Origin: Chrysemys picta bellii
Taxonomy: Eukaryota; Chordata; Testudines; Emydidae
Reading direction: 5' to 3'
Assembly: GCF_011386835.1 (NCBI RefSeq)
Contig: NC_088801.1
Location: 20,136,824 to 20,200,823, forward strand
DNA length: 64,000 nt
Shown here: positions 52,441-63,804 of the stretch, in pieces
How the letters are laid out: each line of letters begins with the position of its first letter
Position numbering within the stretch: the first letter of the stretch is position 1
Made by a program: the position numbers and the translations under genes
Notes under the pieces: model-generated
What the model was told of the DNA's origin: nothing
Databases searched by the model: none
The model's input: the letters and a program-made list of their open reading frames with translations, nothing else

Positions 52441-53970
52441 ATCACATAAGTACCTAGGTAAAATATTTATCTCCTTTGCATCCAACTCCCATCCCTTGGT
52501 GTGTGCACCTCTGCATAGCCAAGGATCTGGCCCCCAGACTGAAGTAGAGATGACTGATCTCTTAGCTGCAGTGGAGGAGGTGAGTGGACTGGAAGAGGCT
52601 CTACTGCTGAAAGGTGATGTGGGAATGGGCAGGAGGTTGAGAGTCTGTGACATGATGAGAGCTCAGGAAATTTGCAAAAATCACAAAGACTTGTGAAAGA
52701 ATCATGTATCCAAATTTAGCGCCTCTGCTCCTGGATTTTCTACCAGCAGATTACAATTTATTCATTAATTTTCAATTTTTGTTAATTTTTCAGCTAATTT
52801 ATCTCTGCAAGTGGTTCGCATTACAGTTCTGTTGGCCATTTGGTTGGTCAATTAAGTCACATGCTATAGTTTCAAGTGCTCTGAATGGATGAGTGTACAA
52901 CTACTTCCATGAATGCTTTGTGCATCTTTAAATACCGAAGACTATGCTGGGGGAATATTTGTTCATATGGATGTTTGGGGAGAGAAAGGAGGGTGTGAAG
53001 GTGAATAAATCAAATGTACTTAAGAATGTGCTGTTGGGATTTTCAAAGTAGACTAAAGGAGTTACCTGTCCATATTCCATGGAAAGACAATAGAAATGAA
53101 GTGCCTAATTCCTTACGGTACTTTGAAAATCACAGCCTGAGCGAACTCAAAGAAAATATTTGGTAATATTTACTCATCTTCCATTATTGTAGCTCTCCCT
53201 TTGAGTACTTGCATTTTTAGAAACCACAGTCCTGATATTGAACAATTTGTTCTTTCTAGGATTCCCTTTGCTAATCCATCCTTGTCTCTCAGATTTTGTA
53301 GCTTATACTTTAGAAACTTTTGGTGTTAAAAGCCATTTAAAATGTGGTTGGGGTAAATATATTCTTTGTAGTCCTGAATGGCCGAGTTACTGAGAGAATT
53401 AAAAGCATAGCCTCCAGCTAAGTTATCCATGAAATACGAAGCTTAATATTACTGTTCTAGACCACTGTCCATTTTGCACTGACCGTTATATTTTGGGTGT
53501 TTAGGAAAGAAATGAAGAGGTAATATTGATACATCCTTATGACTGTTCCATTTAGGAATTGGAGCTAGCTTAAATGTCATGGAATGCTTCTTAAGAATTT
53601 TAAAGGTAGTGCTGTGAAATCTGGTGTATCAATCAGCTGTTTAAGACAGCCCACTGGGGAGAAGACCAAGTGTGAGTCCAAGCCAGTTGCCTGTATTGTG
53701 TAAATTAGAGGAAAAATAATTATCTCTGCATTCTGAGTCCTTTTAGGATATAAGTTGGTGCTATCAGCAAAACGGTGACCTTCCCCCTTTACTTGTTTGC
53801 AAAGTTCTCACTAATCTCTTCCTCCTGGTGCTGCTTCATAAAAGTGTATAAAGAGGTACATCTTAGTCCATTGAAGTTTATCTTTAAAATATAATTCTTT
53901 TTTAGTGGAATTGAACAGAGAGAAAAGCAAACTTTTCCTGATATAACTGATTTTTCTCTCTCAATTGACT
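52441..53970. other. Intergenic stretch without recognised features
   Basis: AT-rich, short chance ORFs only (52496-52696 and 52704-52892). Nothing recognised. Confidence 0.6.
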
Positions 53971-53984
53971 CATTAAAGAATAAA

Positions 53985-55074
53985 GAACAGGAGTACTTGT
54001 GGCACCTTAGAGACTAACACATTTATTAGAACATAAGCTTTTGTGGATTACAACCCACTTCTTCGGATTCATATTGAGTGGAATAAATATTGAGGAGATA
54101 TATATATACACACATACAGAGAGCATGAACAGGTGGGAGTTGTCTTACCAACTCTGAGAGGCCAATTAAGTAAGAGAAAAAAACTTTTGAAGTGATAATC
54201 AAGATAGCCCAGTACAGACAGTTTGATAAGAAGTGTAAGAATACTTACAAGGGGAGATAGATTCAATGTTTGTAATGGCCATTCCCAGTCCTTATTCAAT
54301 CCTGAGTTGATTGTATCTAGTTTGCATATCAATTCCAGCTCAGCAGTCTCTCATTGGAGTCTATTTTTGAAGTTTTTCTGTTGTAAGATAGCCACCCGCA
54401 GGTCTGACATTGAATGGACAGACAGGTTAAAGTGTTCTCCCACTGGTTTTTGAGTATTATGATTCCTGATGTCAGATTTGTGTCTATTTGCGTAGAGACT
54501 GTCTGGTTTGGCCAATGTATATGGCAGAGGGGCATTGCTGGCACATGATGGCATACATCACATTGGTAGATGTGCAGGTGAACGAGCCCCTGATGGTATG
54601 GCTGATGTGATTAGGTCCTATGATGATGTCACTAGAATAGATATGTGGACAGAGTTGGCATCGGGCTTTGTTACAAGGATAGGTTCCTGGGTCAGTGTTT
54701 TTGTTCAGTGATGTGTGGTTGCTGGTGAGTATTTGCTTCAGGTTGAGGGGTTGTCTGTAAGCGAGGACAGGTCTGTCTCCCAAGATCTGTGAGAGTAAAG
54801 GATCATCTTTCAGGATAGGTTGTAGATCTCTGATGATGCGCTGGAGAGGTTTTAGTTGTGGGCTGAAGGTGACAGCTAGTGGTGTTCTGTTATTTTCTTT
54901 GTTGGGCCTGTCTTGTAGGAGGTGACTTCTGGGTACTTTTATATGCATCCGAAGAAGTGGGCTGTAGTCCACGAAAGCTTATGCTCTAATAAATTTGTTA
55001 GTCTCTAAGGTGCCACAAATACTCCTGTTCTTTTTGCGGATACAGACTAACACGGCTGCTACTCTGAAACCTGT
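53985..55074 (-). mobile_element. Penelope-like element, second long copy
   Basis: Bounded by the 14-bp direct repeat CATTAAAGAATAAA (53971-53984 and 55075-55088). Both ends are tail copies in inverted orientation: GGCACCTTAGAGACTAAC at 54001-54018 and its complement at 54993-55016. The right end continues about 40 nt (CAGACTAACACGGCTGCTAC). On the minus strand: inverted arm, ORF, 3'UTR, tail. A hammerhead-like motif lies at 54949-54984 (+) and a decayed one at about 54029-54067 (-). Confidence 0.88.
54069..54972 (-). pseudogene. PLE GIY-YIG protein fragment, broken
   Basis: Same protein as at 35012-35830. VPRSHLLQDRPNKENNRTPL through YIGQTRQSLRK reads from 54972 to about 54490; a small deletion near 54489 against the other copy then shifts the frame, RHKSDIRNHNTQKPVGEHF continues in another frame, a TGA follows after NRLQ near 54351, and ICKLDTINSGLNKDWEW completes it. 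The linker cysteines are kept (CNKARCQLCPH). Inactive. Confidence 0.85.
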
Positions 55075-55289
55075 CATTAAAGAATAAAAATAACTTGTTC
55101 AGATCTGTGGCAGCTCATTAACTTAACATTCAATGCCATTTGAAGTCAGGGCATTGGTCTATGTAAAATACGTCGATTATCTAGTCATATACAGTATACC
55201 TGCCACAGAAGAATCATCACAATTGGCACTGGTTAGCATCCTTGTTGGCATCTTACAAGCCAAACTATGAATGGTCACGAAGACTGAAT

Positions 55290-55708
55290 CAACTTTTCAC
55301 TCTTCAGGGAGATAGGGGGGCTTAACTGACACTCTGATTGGCTCTCTTAATGGCTCTCCATGCGTCTCTGGACCCTCTCAGCTGTCGGGCTTGGACGGAA
55401 ACATTGCCTGAGGGTAGTGAGAGAATGGGTTATCGGTGAGGTGGGGGTGGGCGTGAGCCCGGTCAATAGGGGCAACCCCTACCAAGATCTGAGCCTTTTC
55501 TCACACGCCCGTTAGAGCTCGACATTATGCTGTTTGGGACCCCTCTTTGAGGAAAGCCTCTGGATTGCAAGTCCAACCGCTACCTCCTCGTGGTGAGAGT
55601 CGGTAACTGGCTTGGATAGCCAGGCGGATTGCGGAGGACGAACCCACATCCCGCATTTAGTGGGGTGTGGGATGGGGTTGGGCAGCCCCATATGGTGCCA
55701 CATGGATG
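55290..55708 (+). other. GC-rich leader-like sequence before an unknown ORF
   Basis: About 420 bp with higher GC than its neighbours, no host-gene similarity that I can see, an ATTGG box at 55343-55350 and no open frame of note. It leads without a break into the tandem repeat and ORF at 55709-56268. It could be the leader or LTR of an unrecognised retroelement; no terminal repeats were found. Confidence 0.35.
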
Positions 55709-55870
55709 CCCCCCTGGTAAGGGTAGCCTCCCCCAGGTACGGGTTGACTCCCCCTGGTAAGGGTTAGATTCCCCCTGGTAAGGGTAGTTTCCCCCAGGCA
55801 CGGGTTAGTTTCCCCCTGGAAAGGGTAAGTTTCCCCCAGGTACGGGTTAGTTTCCCCCTGGAAAGGGTAA
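55709..55870 (+). repeat. Tandem repeat, eight ~20-bp units
   Basis: Eight units of about 20 bp, two alternating types: TTTCCCCCTGGAAAGGGTAA and TTTCCCCCAGGTACGGGTTA. The last unit ends 11 bp before the ATG of the 128-codon ORF. Units are 80-95% alike by eye. Confidence 0.9.
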
Positions 55871-55881
55871 ATCTTTTAGCT

Positions 55882-56268
55882 ATGGAAAAAAGTAATATAT
55901 ATTTTTATACCGGATTGGCGCTGGACCGGGTTAATAACGCCCCCGCTGTTGGCTTTGATGCCCCGGCTGACAGTGTTAAATATATTAGGGGTGTGATCAG
56001 GGTCGCTGGACCAATGGATAAAATGGTGTGGACTATAATGAAGTCTCATGAGAATGAGAGTGAGAATCAAGTCCTCCCAGTGGAGCATGGAGAGGAGGTA
56101 GAGGAGAATGTTTGTGATGATCATGGTGAGGAGATTTTATCTATCTTACCGATGGTTTTTACAAGGGACACTTTTAATGATTTAACTATGGACAGTTTTA
56201 ATCCAGATTTTAAGTATTTAAGTACATTTGATGATCCATATGTTAGGGAATCAAGTACTGATATTTAA
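55882..56268 (+). CDS. Unrecognised 128-codon ORF
   Basis: ATG start 11 bp after a 20-bp tandem repeat, TAA stop, followed by AATAAA about 35 bp downstream (near 56302). The protein begins MEKSNIYFYTGLALDRV, has NAPAVGFDAPADSV, then an acidic middle (HGEEVEENVCDDHGEE) and ends DDPYVRESSTDI. No signal peptide, membrane segment or zinc motif. I do not recognise it. The N-terminus reminds me loosely of retroelement Gag N-termini, but this is a guess. It may be a domesticated or recently inserted piece, or chance. No splice context is evident. Confidence 0.35.
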   Translation: MEKSNIYFYTGLALDRVNNAPAVGFDAPADSVKYIRGVIRVAGPMDKMVWTIMKSHENESENQVLPVEHGEEVEENVCDDHGEEILSILPMVFTRDTFNDLTMDSFNPDFKYLSTFDDPYVRESSTDI

Positions 56269-56761
56269 TATCTGCCCTTCAATAGAATGGTTTTAACTAT
56301 ATAATAAATACTTATTAATGGATGAAATTCCAATTTAAATCATTAGTTTATTTATTTATTTATTTTAACTACTGGATGTGGATGCGGACTGGCCGCGTAT
56401 AGTAACCAGGAAAGGGCAGGTAGTCACGCCTGTACATAAATAAGGGGGACATTTGTATTTCTGCAGCTTTTGTGCTGTGCCTATTGAGTAGAAGAATGGA
56501 CTTCAGTCTCGAGAACTGTCATATTGGCACCTTTCACCAATAGTAAAACACTGGCTTACAATTTAAAAAAGCTGTAAGATAAACCATTCTGGTGTGCACC
56601 AGGAGGAAAAGATTATTTGTGTAAAAAATCATTAAAGTTCTAGTTGAGCCTACTGTTGGCTTGTGTGCCGATATTGAGTTAATGTCTCTGAATTATGCTG
56701 TAGGCAAAGCAAGAATTGAATAAATGGATATTCCTATGGCTGTGTAATAGAGTTGAGAGCA
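56269..56761. other. Stretch after the unknown ORF
   Basis: Begins AT-rich with AATAAA and a (TTTA)n run (56348-56367), then GATGCGGACTGGCCGCGTAT and unclassified sequence. Where the upstream unit ends cannot be seen. Confidence 0.4.
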
Positions 56762-58615
56762 GAATCATAGAACTGGAAAGGACCTTGAGAGGTCATCTAG
56801 TCCAGTCCCCTGCACTCAAGGCAGGACTAAGAATTATCTAGACCATCCTTGCAAGGTGTTTGTCCAATCTGCTCTTAAAATCCCCAACGATGGAGATTCC
56901 ACAACCTCCCTAGGAAATTTATTCCAGTGCTTAACCACTCTGAGAGTTAGGAAGCTTTTCCCAATGTCCAACCTAAACCGCAGTTGCTGAAATTTAAGCC
57001 CATTGCTTCTTGTCCTATCCTCAGAGGTTAAGAAAAATAATTTTTCTCCCTCCTCCTTGTAACAACCTTTTATGTACTTGAAAACTGTTATCATATCCCC
57101 TCTCAGTCTTCTCTTCTCCAGTGTTTTCAATCTTCCCCCACAGGTCATGTTTTCTAGACCTTTAATCATTTTTGTTGCTCTTCTCTGGACTTTCTCCAAT
57201 TCGTCCACATCTTTCCTGAAATGTGGCACCCAGAACTGGACGCAATACTCCAGTTGAGGCCTCATCAGCACGGAGTAGAGTAGAAGAATTACTTCTCGTG
57301 TCATGCTTACAATACTCCTGCTAATACATCACAGAATGATGTTTGCTTTTTTTGCAATAGTGTTACACTGTTGACTCCTATTTAGCTTGTGATCCGCTAT
57401 GATCCCAGATCCCTTTCTGCAGTACTCCTTCCTAGGCAGTCATTTCCCATTTTGTATGTGTGCAACTGATTGTTCCTTCCTAAGTGGAGTACTTTGCATT
57501 TGTCCTTATTGAATTTCATCCTATATACTTCAGACCATTTCTCCAGTTTGTCCAGATCATTTTAAATGTTAATCCTATCCTCCAAAGCATTTGCAACTCC
57601 TCCCAGCTTAGTATCGTCCACAAACTTTATAAGTGTACTCTGAATGCCATTATCTAAATCATTGATGAAGACATTGAACAGAACCAATCCCTGCAGGACC
57701 CCACTCGTTATGCCCTTCCAGCATGACTGTGAACTGCTGATAACTACTCTCTGGGAACGATTTTCCAACCAGTTATGCACCCACCTTATGGTAGCTCCAT
57801 CTAGGTTGTATTTCTCTAGTTTGTTTATGAGGTCATGCGAGACAGTATCAAAAGCCTTACTAAAGTCAAGATATACCACATCTACCGCTTCCCTCCATCC
57901 ACAAGGCTTGTTACCCTGTCAAAGAAAGCTATCCGGTTAGTTTGACATGATTTGTTCTTGACAAATCAATGCCGACTGTTACTTATCACCTTATTATCAT
58001 CTAGATGTTTTCAAATTGATTGCTTCATTATCTTCTAGGTGTTTGCAAATTGATTTCTTAATTATTTGCTCCATTATCTTTCCGGGTATAGATGTTAAGC
58101 TGACTGATCTAATTCTCTGGATTGTCCTTATTTCCCTTTTTATAGATGGGCACTATATTTTCCCTTTTCCAGTCTTCTGGAATGTCTCCCGTCTTCCATG
58201 ACTTTTCAAAGGTAATAGCTAATGGCTCAGAGATCTCCTGAGTCAGTTTCTTGAGTATTCTAGAATGCATTTCATCAGGCCCTGGTGATTTGAAGATATC
58301 TAACTTGTCTTAATAATTTTTGACTTGTTCTTTCCCTATTTTAGACTCTGATCCTACCTCATTTTCACTGACATTCACTATTTTAGACATCCAATCGCCG
58401 TCAACCATTTTGGTGAAAACTGAAATGAAGTTATTAAGCACCTCTGCCATTTCCACATTTTCTGTTATTGTCTTTCCCCCCTCATTGAGTAACAGGCCTA
58501 CTCTGTCCTTGGGCTGTTTTAATTCTGATGTTAATTTGCATGTGGCTGTGTATGTATTTCTTTTGAGGGCAAAAAAAGCCAAAGGGTAGAGAGTAGACAC
58601 CGACAACATAGTCAC
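56762..58615 (-). pseudogene. CR1 LINE ORF2, 5'-truncated
   Basis: Minus strand, in order: a pre-RT region (58615-58310, AEVLNNFISVFT), RT with MVYLDFSKAFDTVSHDLINK and a KFVDDTKLGG catalytic box (57879-57562), C-terminal part (57304-56834, RPQLEYCVQFWVPHF, NKFPREVVESPSLG), and a 3'UTR ending in TTCTATGATTCT at 56762. Frameshifts separate the pieces. The DD pair is kept but the protein is not continuous. Confidence 0.85.
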
Positions 58616-60051
58616 AAGTTTATTTTCTTTAGCACATTGTACAAACAGCTTCCATTGTGCCTTGGCAAATTTAAATCACTGAATGGGACAACTGAATAGT
58701 AATCGTGCACATAAATGTGATATGAGAGAATACGTGTATAGGTGTTTATCTTCTCTGGGTTTGGATTGGATCCTTAGGAGGATCAGAAGAATGTATTTAG
58801 TGGTGAGTTCTGGTTAGGAAGAGCAATTTCTCTTTGGTCCTGACACAGGAATACTATTTTGTTGTAATGTAAATCCAGCCCTTTGGATCCCTGGAATGGG
58901 ATTTGAAAAAAAATATACACAGGAGTCTGTAATGTTAAAAATGACAGTGGCCATAAGCCTTTAAGTAACATGCTTATTTCAATCAATGAAAAACAACAGA
59001 TGCTATTTTAAGGAGAGCTAGCGCAATACATTTAGTTTTTTCTTTAGACGTACTGAGATACATGAATTTAATTTAAACCTTATAAATTTTCTGTCACTTT
59101 TGAAAGCTATAGATTCCATCCATATAGCTATTGGACTTCACTTAACATAATTAAAGAAACAGAAGAGATTTTCATTCCTTAAATAGTGCAATAATACATG
59201 ATTCAAAGTCTCTTTAGAAGGGAGGAAATTTCCAAGAATCAGTCAGGCAGAGGGGATTTCTTTTATGAAAAAGTGAATATGTACAAAGTAAAGAAAAAAC
59301 AGATCTTAAACCTCCAGATTACATCTGTTGGAGTGCCATTCATAACACCTAAGTCACATAAGAATTATTGACTCTACTAATGTTTACCAAAGTGTATGGA
59401 CAAATCTTAAAAAAATGTCTAATGATGTTAGGTGCCTCCATTTTTTTGGATACTCCGTTTGAGATGGCTTTTAGGAGTTCTACCTTTCAGATGGCGGTTG
59501 CCCAGCAATTTCTGATAATCCGGTCACTTCAGGGTTTCCCGGGTTGAGTACCCAAAATCACTGGTCACTTGAAAACTGTGGCCTATGTGTATATTGAAAA
59601 ATACATATGTTTTATGTTTACTTGTATATAAATCTGTATATAGTTAATTTGTACTTCTTCCCTCCACACCCTCCCTATGTTGCTCCTACTCTTTTATAGG
59701 ATGACCTTTTGGTGATAAGGACAGTGTCTTTTCATGTGCTCATCTGACTCCTAGCACAAAGGGATCCTAATGCTGATGGACCGGGGGGGGGGGGGGGGGG
59801 ACCTTTGGCCACTGCTGTAGCACAGCTCTAGTGTACTTCAGAGTCGTGTTGGGCCCTTATTAGTGTTTGTGAAGTGCTTTGACATCTACAGAAGAAAGGT
59901 GCAAAGTATTTAATACAGAATGTTGACATTTTTTAATACTTGGTATTTTAGCTGTAGAATGGTGGTCAGACATTTTTGGAAGATACAAGGCAAGACGGAA
60001 ATGTTTTCTGAAGAGGAATGACTGCCATTGAATGCCACCTTTATGAATTCA
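58616..60051. other. Intergenic stretch
   Basis: AT-rich with short ORFs only. A run of 18 G at 59783-59800 is the only notable feature. Confidence 0.6.
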
Positions 60052-60190
60052 CAAAAAGAACAGGAGTACTTGTGGCACCTTAGAGACTAACAAATTTGTA
60101 AAAAGTAAATTTGTTAGTCTCTAAGGTGCCACAAGTACTCCTGTTCTTTTTGCGGATACAGACTAACACGGCTGCTACTCTGAAACCTGT
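60052..60190 (-). mobile_element. Penelope-like foldback insertion, 139 bp
   Basis: Flanked by the perfect 13-bp direct repeat CTTTATGAATTCA (60039-60051 and 60191-60203). It consists only of the two inverted ends: AAAGAACAGGAGTACTTGTG ... TTAGAGACTAACAAATTT and its complement, about 43 bp each with a short spacer. The right arm extends 40 nt further (GATACAGACTAACACGGCTG). No body remains. Confidence 0.88.
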
Positions 60191-60814
60191 CTTTATGAAT
60201 TCAGAATGTTATATTTAGCACAACACTTGCCACACCCATTCCCTGCCAAAAAAAATGTGTTTGCTAGTAAGAGTGCAGAGGAGGCAGCAATATTTCACTA
60301 CCCAGTATTGGACCCTCTGGTTCAGAACTTGACAAGAACTACCAGTAAGAGGAATGTAAATAGAATTATGGATATCCTGTGCCATTACTCTGCATATGTT
60401 GCAACTGGGAATTGCAGTGCTGACAACTGTGCTACCGCTACCTGACTTCATGCTTGCTATAATCAAATTTATTTGTGGTGTTTTTGTGGGGGCTGTAAAT
60501 AGAACACTCCACTGAACACTTGTATATTTTAAATAGAGCATGAAATTACCCTGTGAGGGTATATTTTTAAACTCAAGTTTTATTTAACCATTTAAAAAAG
60601 CAGCACTGCTGCACGAACTTTAAAAGAGAGCGTGCAATACGTGGACTAACCCAGACAACATCAACCAAGGTGTGATGGAAGGAAAGGGCCTGTTGAGATA
60701 CTCTTAGGTTTAATGGTGGAGAATTTAAAAAACTCATTGCAAGCTATAGTACTTGGTATGCCTTCAGTGTACATCCCCACCAATGAAATGCAGGCACCAG
60801 TTGAGTGGAACATT

Positions 60815-60945
60815 TGTTTATTTGTATTACAGTAGCACGTAGGGGCACCAGTCACGGACCAGGACCCATTGTGGTAGGCACCGTATAAACACAGATCAAA
60901 AGGATGGTCTGTGCCCCAATGGGCTTATAGCAGCTTAACAGCACA
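60815..60945. repeat. Unclassified old interspersed repeat
   Basis: TATTACAGTAGCACGTAGGG, ACGGACCAGGACCCATTGTG and GGCACCGTATAAACACAGAT form a text I know as very widespread in reptile genomes. A related piece is at about 37120-37250. Family uncertain. Confidence 0.5.
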
Positions 60946-61262
60946 AGGCTGTACTACACAACAATTTAGGATACGGACTGAAGAATAATATATCTGCTTT
61001 AAACTGTATGATGAGGAGCTGATGGATTTTGAACAAAATGCAATTACCCAAGTAGGTATTTTCTTTGCTGGGAATAATACACTCATGGTGCTGAGAAAAG
61101 TGCCGTGGAATCTCTAATTACTGCAAACGTTCAGGACCTCAGTTTTATCTCCAATCTAAAAGGCAACACTTCCACTGGTAATGTCCTTTATATTGCTGGG
61201 GTGCTACCTCAGTATTATCTCAGAAAGTAGATTTGTAGCTACTGACTTCAGAATGTAATGTG

Positions 61263-61890
61263 TAGGGCCCTACCAAATTCATATCCATTTTGGTCAATTT
61301 CACAGTCATGGGATTTTAAAAATCATAAATTTCATGATTTCAGATATTTAAATCTGAAATTTCACAGTGTTGTAATTGTAGGGTTCACGACCCAAAAAAG
61401 AGTTGTGTGGGGTGGTCACAAGGTTATTGTAGGGGAAGTTGCAGTACTGTTACCCTTATTTCTTTGCTGTTACTGCTGGCAATGCGGCCTTCAAAGCTGG
61501 GCCACCAGAGAGCAGCGGTTGGCCGGGAGCCCAGCTCTGAAGGCAGAGCTGCTGCAGTCAGGAGCAGCGCAGAAGTAATGATGGCATGGTATGGTATTGC
61601 CACCCTTACTTCTGCGCTGCTGCTGGCATTTTGCTGCCTTCAGAGTTGGGCGCCCGGCCAACAGCCGCCGCTCTCCAGCTGCTCAGCACAGAAGTAAGGG
61701 TGGCACTACCATGACCTCCCCCCTAAAATAACCTTGTGATCCCCCTGCAAATCCGTCTGGGTCAGGACCCACAATTTGAGAAATGCTGGTCTCCCCTCTG
61801 AAATCTGTACAGTATAGGGGAAAAGCACACAAGACCAGATTTCATGGTCCATGACGCATTTTTCATGGACGTGAATTTGGTAGGGCTCTA
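61263..61890. mobile_element. hAT-like non-autonomous DNA element
   Basis: TAGGGCCCTACCAAATTCA at the left and GAATTTGGTAGGGCTCTA at the right are inverted. The flanks GTAATGTG (61255-61262) and ATTATGTG (61891-61898) agree at 6 of 8 positions, as expected for an 8-bp duplication. The interior is GC-richer with self-similar halves (GCTGCTGGCA... and complement). The 106- and 96-codon ORFs inside are by-products. Confidence 0.65.
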
Positions 61891-61898
61891 ATTATGTG

Positions 61899-63142
61899 CA
61901 GCACTCTGGATTTTCCTGAGAAATTGTCCACCTACTACCGAGTGTGCCCCTCTCTACTTAGCATGTGAAAACTTGAAGGATGCATTTTCCAAGTTTCTTT
62001 CATCAAACTGACATAACTCCTCACTAACTACATTTCCGTCTCTTCCTTGCTGTTGTAATGCCATGTTTACCATCAAAATGCAAACTCTTCTGAGTAAGGA
62101 ATGGTTTTCTACATATGTAGAAAGCATCAATAGTAATAAAATAAAATAAATCATTAAAACTAAACTACAATTGTCAAAATGAGGAAAATACATTTTGCGA
62201 TGGATTATCATTGCCATTCACTTGTTCACTATCTCACAGAGTCTCCCAATCATTACTTTGAATTAGTGATGTTTTATTGGCCTGTGATAACTTTCAAAAA
62301 TGCCTTTCTCCATTACTTTCTGGCATGGAGGAGTCATCAGGTTTTTTGGTAGTCATCTTAAAACTGCTAGTTGAAAAGGAATATTTAAATTTAATATTTG
62401 GGATGACTACCAAATCTTTGCTGCTTGTACTTCACTGAGTTATAACAGCATGTATAAACCCACCAGTACCGTCAGTGTAAAATCAGGGATAATGGTGCAA
62501 TTTCTTCTCTGAGAATGTTTTTAGTAAAAATATTTCCTTTATTTCAAAAGTGTATTAAACAAATATACCCGCTTATGTTAGTCTTCAATATACAGTGCTT
62601 TCAATATTCTGGAGTAGATTAAAATGTCAATCATATTATCCATATTTCATAGTGTATCCTCCAGAAGCCTCAGGGAAGGTGCATATGTCTGGCTTTACTT
62701 ATGTCCAACCAATAAAACAGCCCTCTGGAATGAAATCTGTGCAGGATATACAGCAAGATGTCAAATTAATTGTACCGAAATAATGAGCTAGCACCAAATG
62801 CTAATTAAATAGTGATGAAAGTCATACTTTCAATTATTTTCATTATGGTGCAATGTTTTATGTAGACATTAAATGCTTGGAGTATGGGCATATATTGTAA
62901 TTAGGTTTGTTGTATGAAAAACAAGAGTTATTTCTTTTCTCTGATGAAATCCATATTAAAAGCATTTGAGGCCTCTGATCTTTCTGAACAGTATCTTTTT
63001 CAGATGGCTGAAGTTATTAAACAATATTGTTTTCTTATCTCAGTGTTTGCTCAGCCTGTTTCTCACAGCCAAAAAATTGACATACTGTGGTAATATTATA
63101 AAGGGACTTTCATAATTACACAGCAGAACCAGACTGTCATTG
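61899..63142. other. Intergenic stretch
   Basis: AT-rich, no recognised repeat or gene. Confidence 0.6.
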
Positions 63143-63147
63143 CTATT

Positions 63148-63804
63148 TGTGATGGGGCATCTGCCCCACACTGGCCCATAAGGGGTTAATAGAGCCCTTG
63201 GGAGGCTGCACAGGAGGCAGCCAATCAGGGCCAGGCTGGCCCATATAAGAAGGGCTGCAGAACAGAGCAGTTTCAGTGGCTCCCTGGAGCTTGAGGAGGG
63301 AGGCCTGGCTGCCGAGGAGGCGGAAGAAAGCTAGCACCTTGGACAGAGCAGTGCTGGGCAGGATCGTGAGCGTGAGCTCCCAGCTGACTACTGGCATGCT
63401 AAAGCCCTGAGACAAGGGTGGAGAAGGAGCTGGGGCTGCGGGGAAGGGGCCCAGGGAAGTAGACTGAGGGGTTGGAGGGGACACAACATGTGGCTGCCAT
63501 CTACAGGGTCTCTGGGCCAGGACCCGGACTAGTGGGTAGGCCTGGGTCTCCCCCTCCCCCACTCGCGACAGAGGAAGTGGCTGGATAGTGGACTGCCTTT
63601 CCCCCAGAAGGGGGGGAGAATCAAGTGTGACGCAGCTGGAGGGCTATGTTCTGAAGAGGATGTCATGGTCCTTGGAGCGACATGGGTCCAGGAGCAGAAG
63701 TGACAGTGGCGAGACACCACTAGAAGAGGGCGCACTGGCGAACAGAGCTAATCCCCAGGACAGCCAGCAGGAGCTGCCGCAGAGGTGAGTCCCATCCTGT
63801 CACA
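63148..63804 (+). mobile_element. Solo LTR of an endogenous retrovirus-like element
   Basis: Begins TGTGATGGGG and ends CCTGTCACA (inverted TGTGA/TCACA ends), flanked by the perfect 5-bp duplication CTATT (63143-63147 and 63805-63809). 657 bp, GC-rich against an AT-rich background. It carries AGCCAATCAGG (CCAAT box, near 63217) and CATATAAGAAG (TATA box, near 63243), spaced as in an LTR promoter. No internal genes remain. The orientation is given by the TATA box. Confidence 0.82.
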
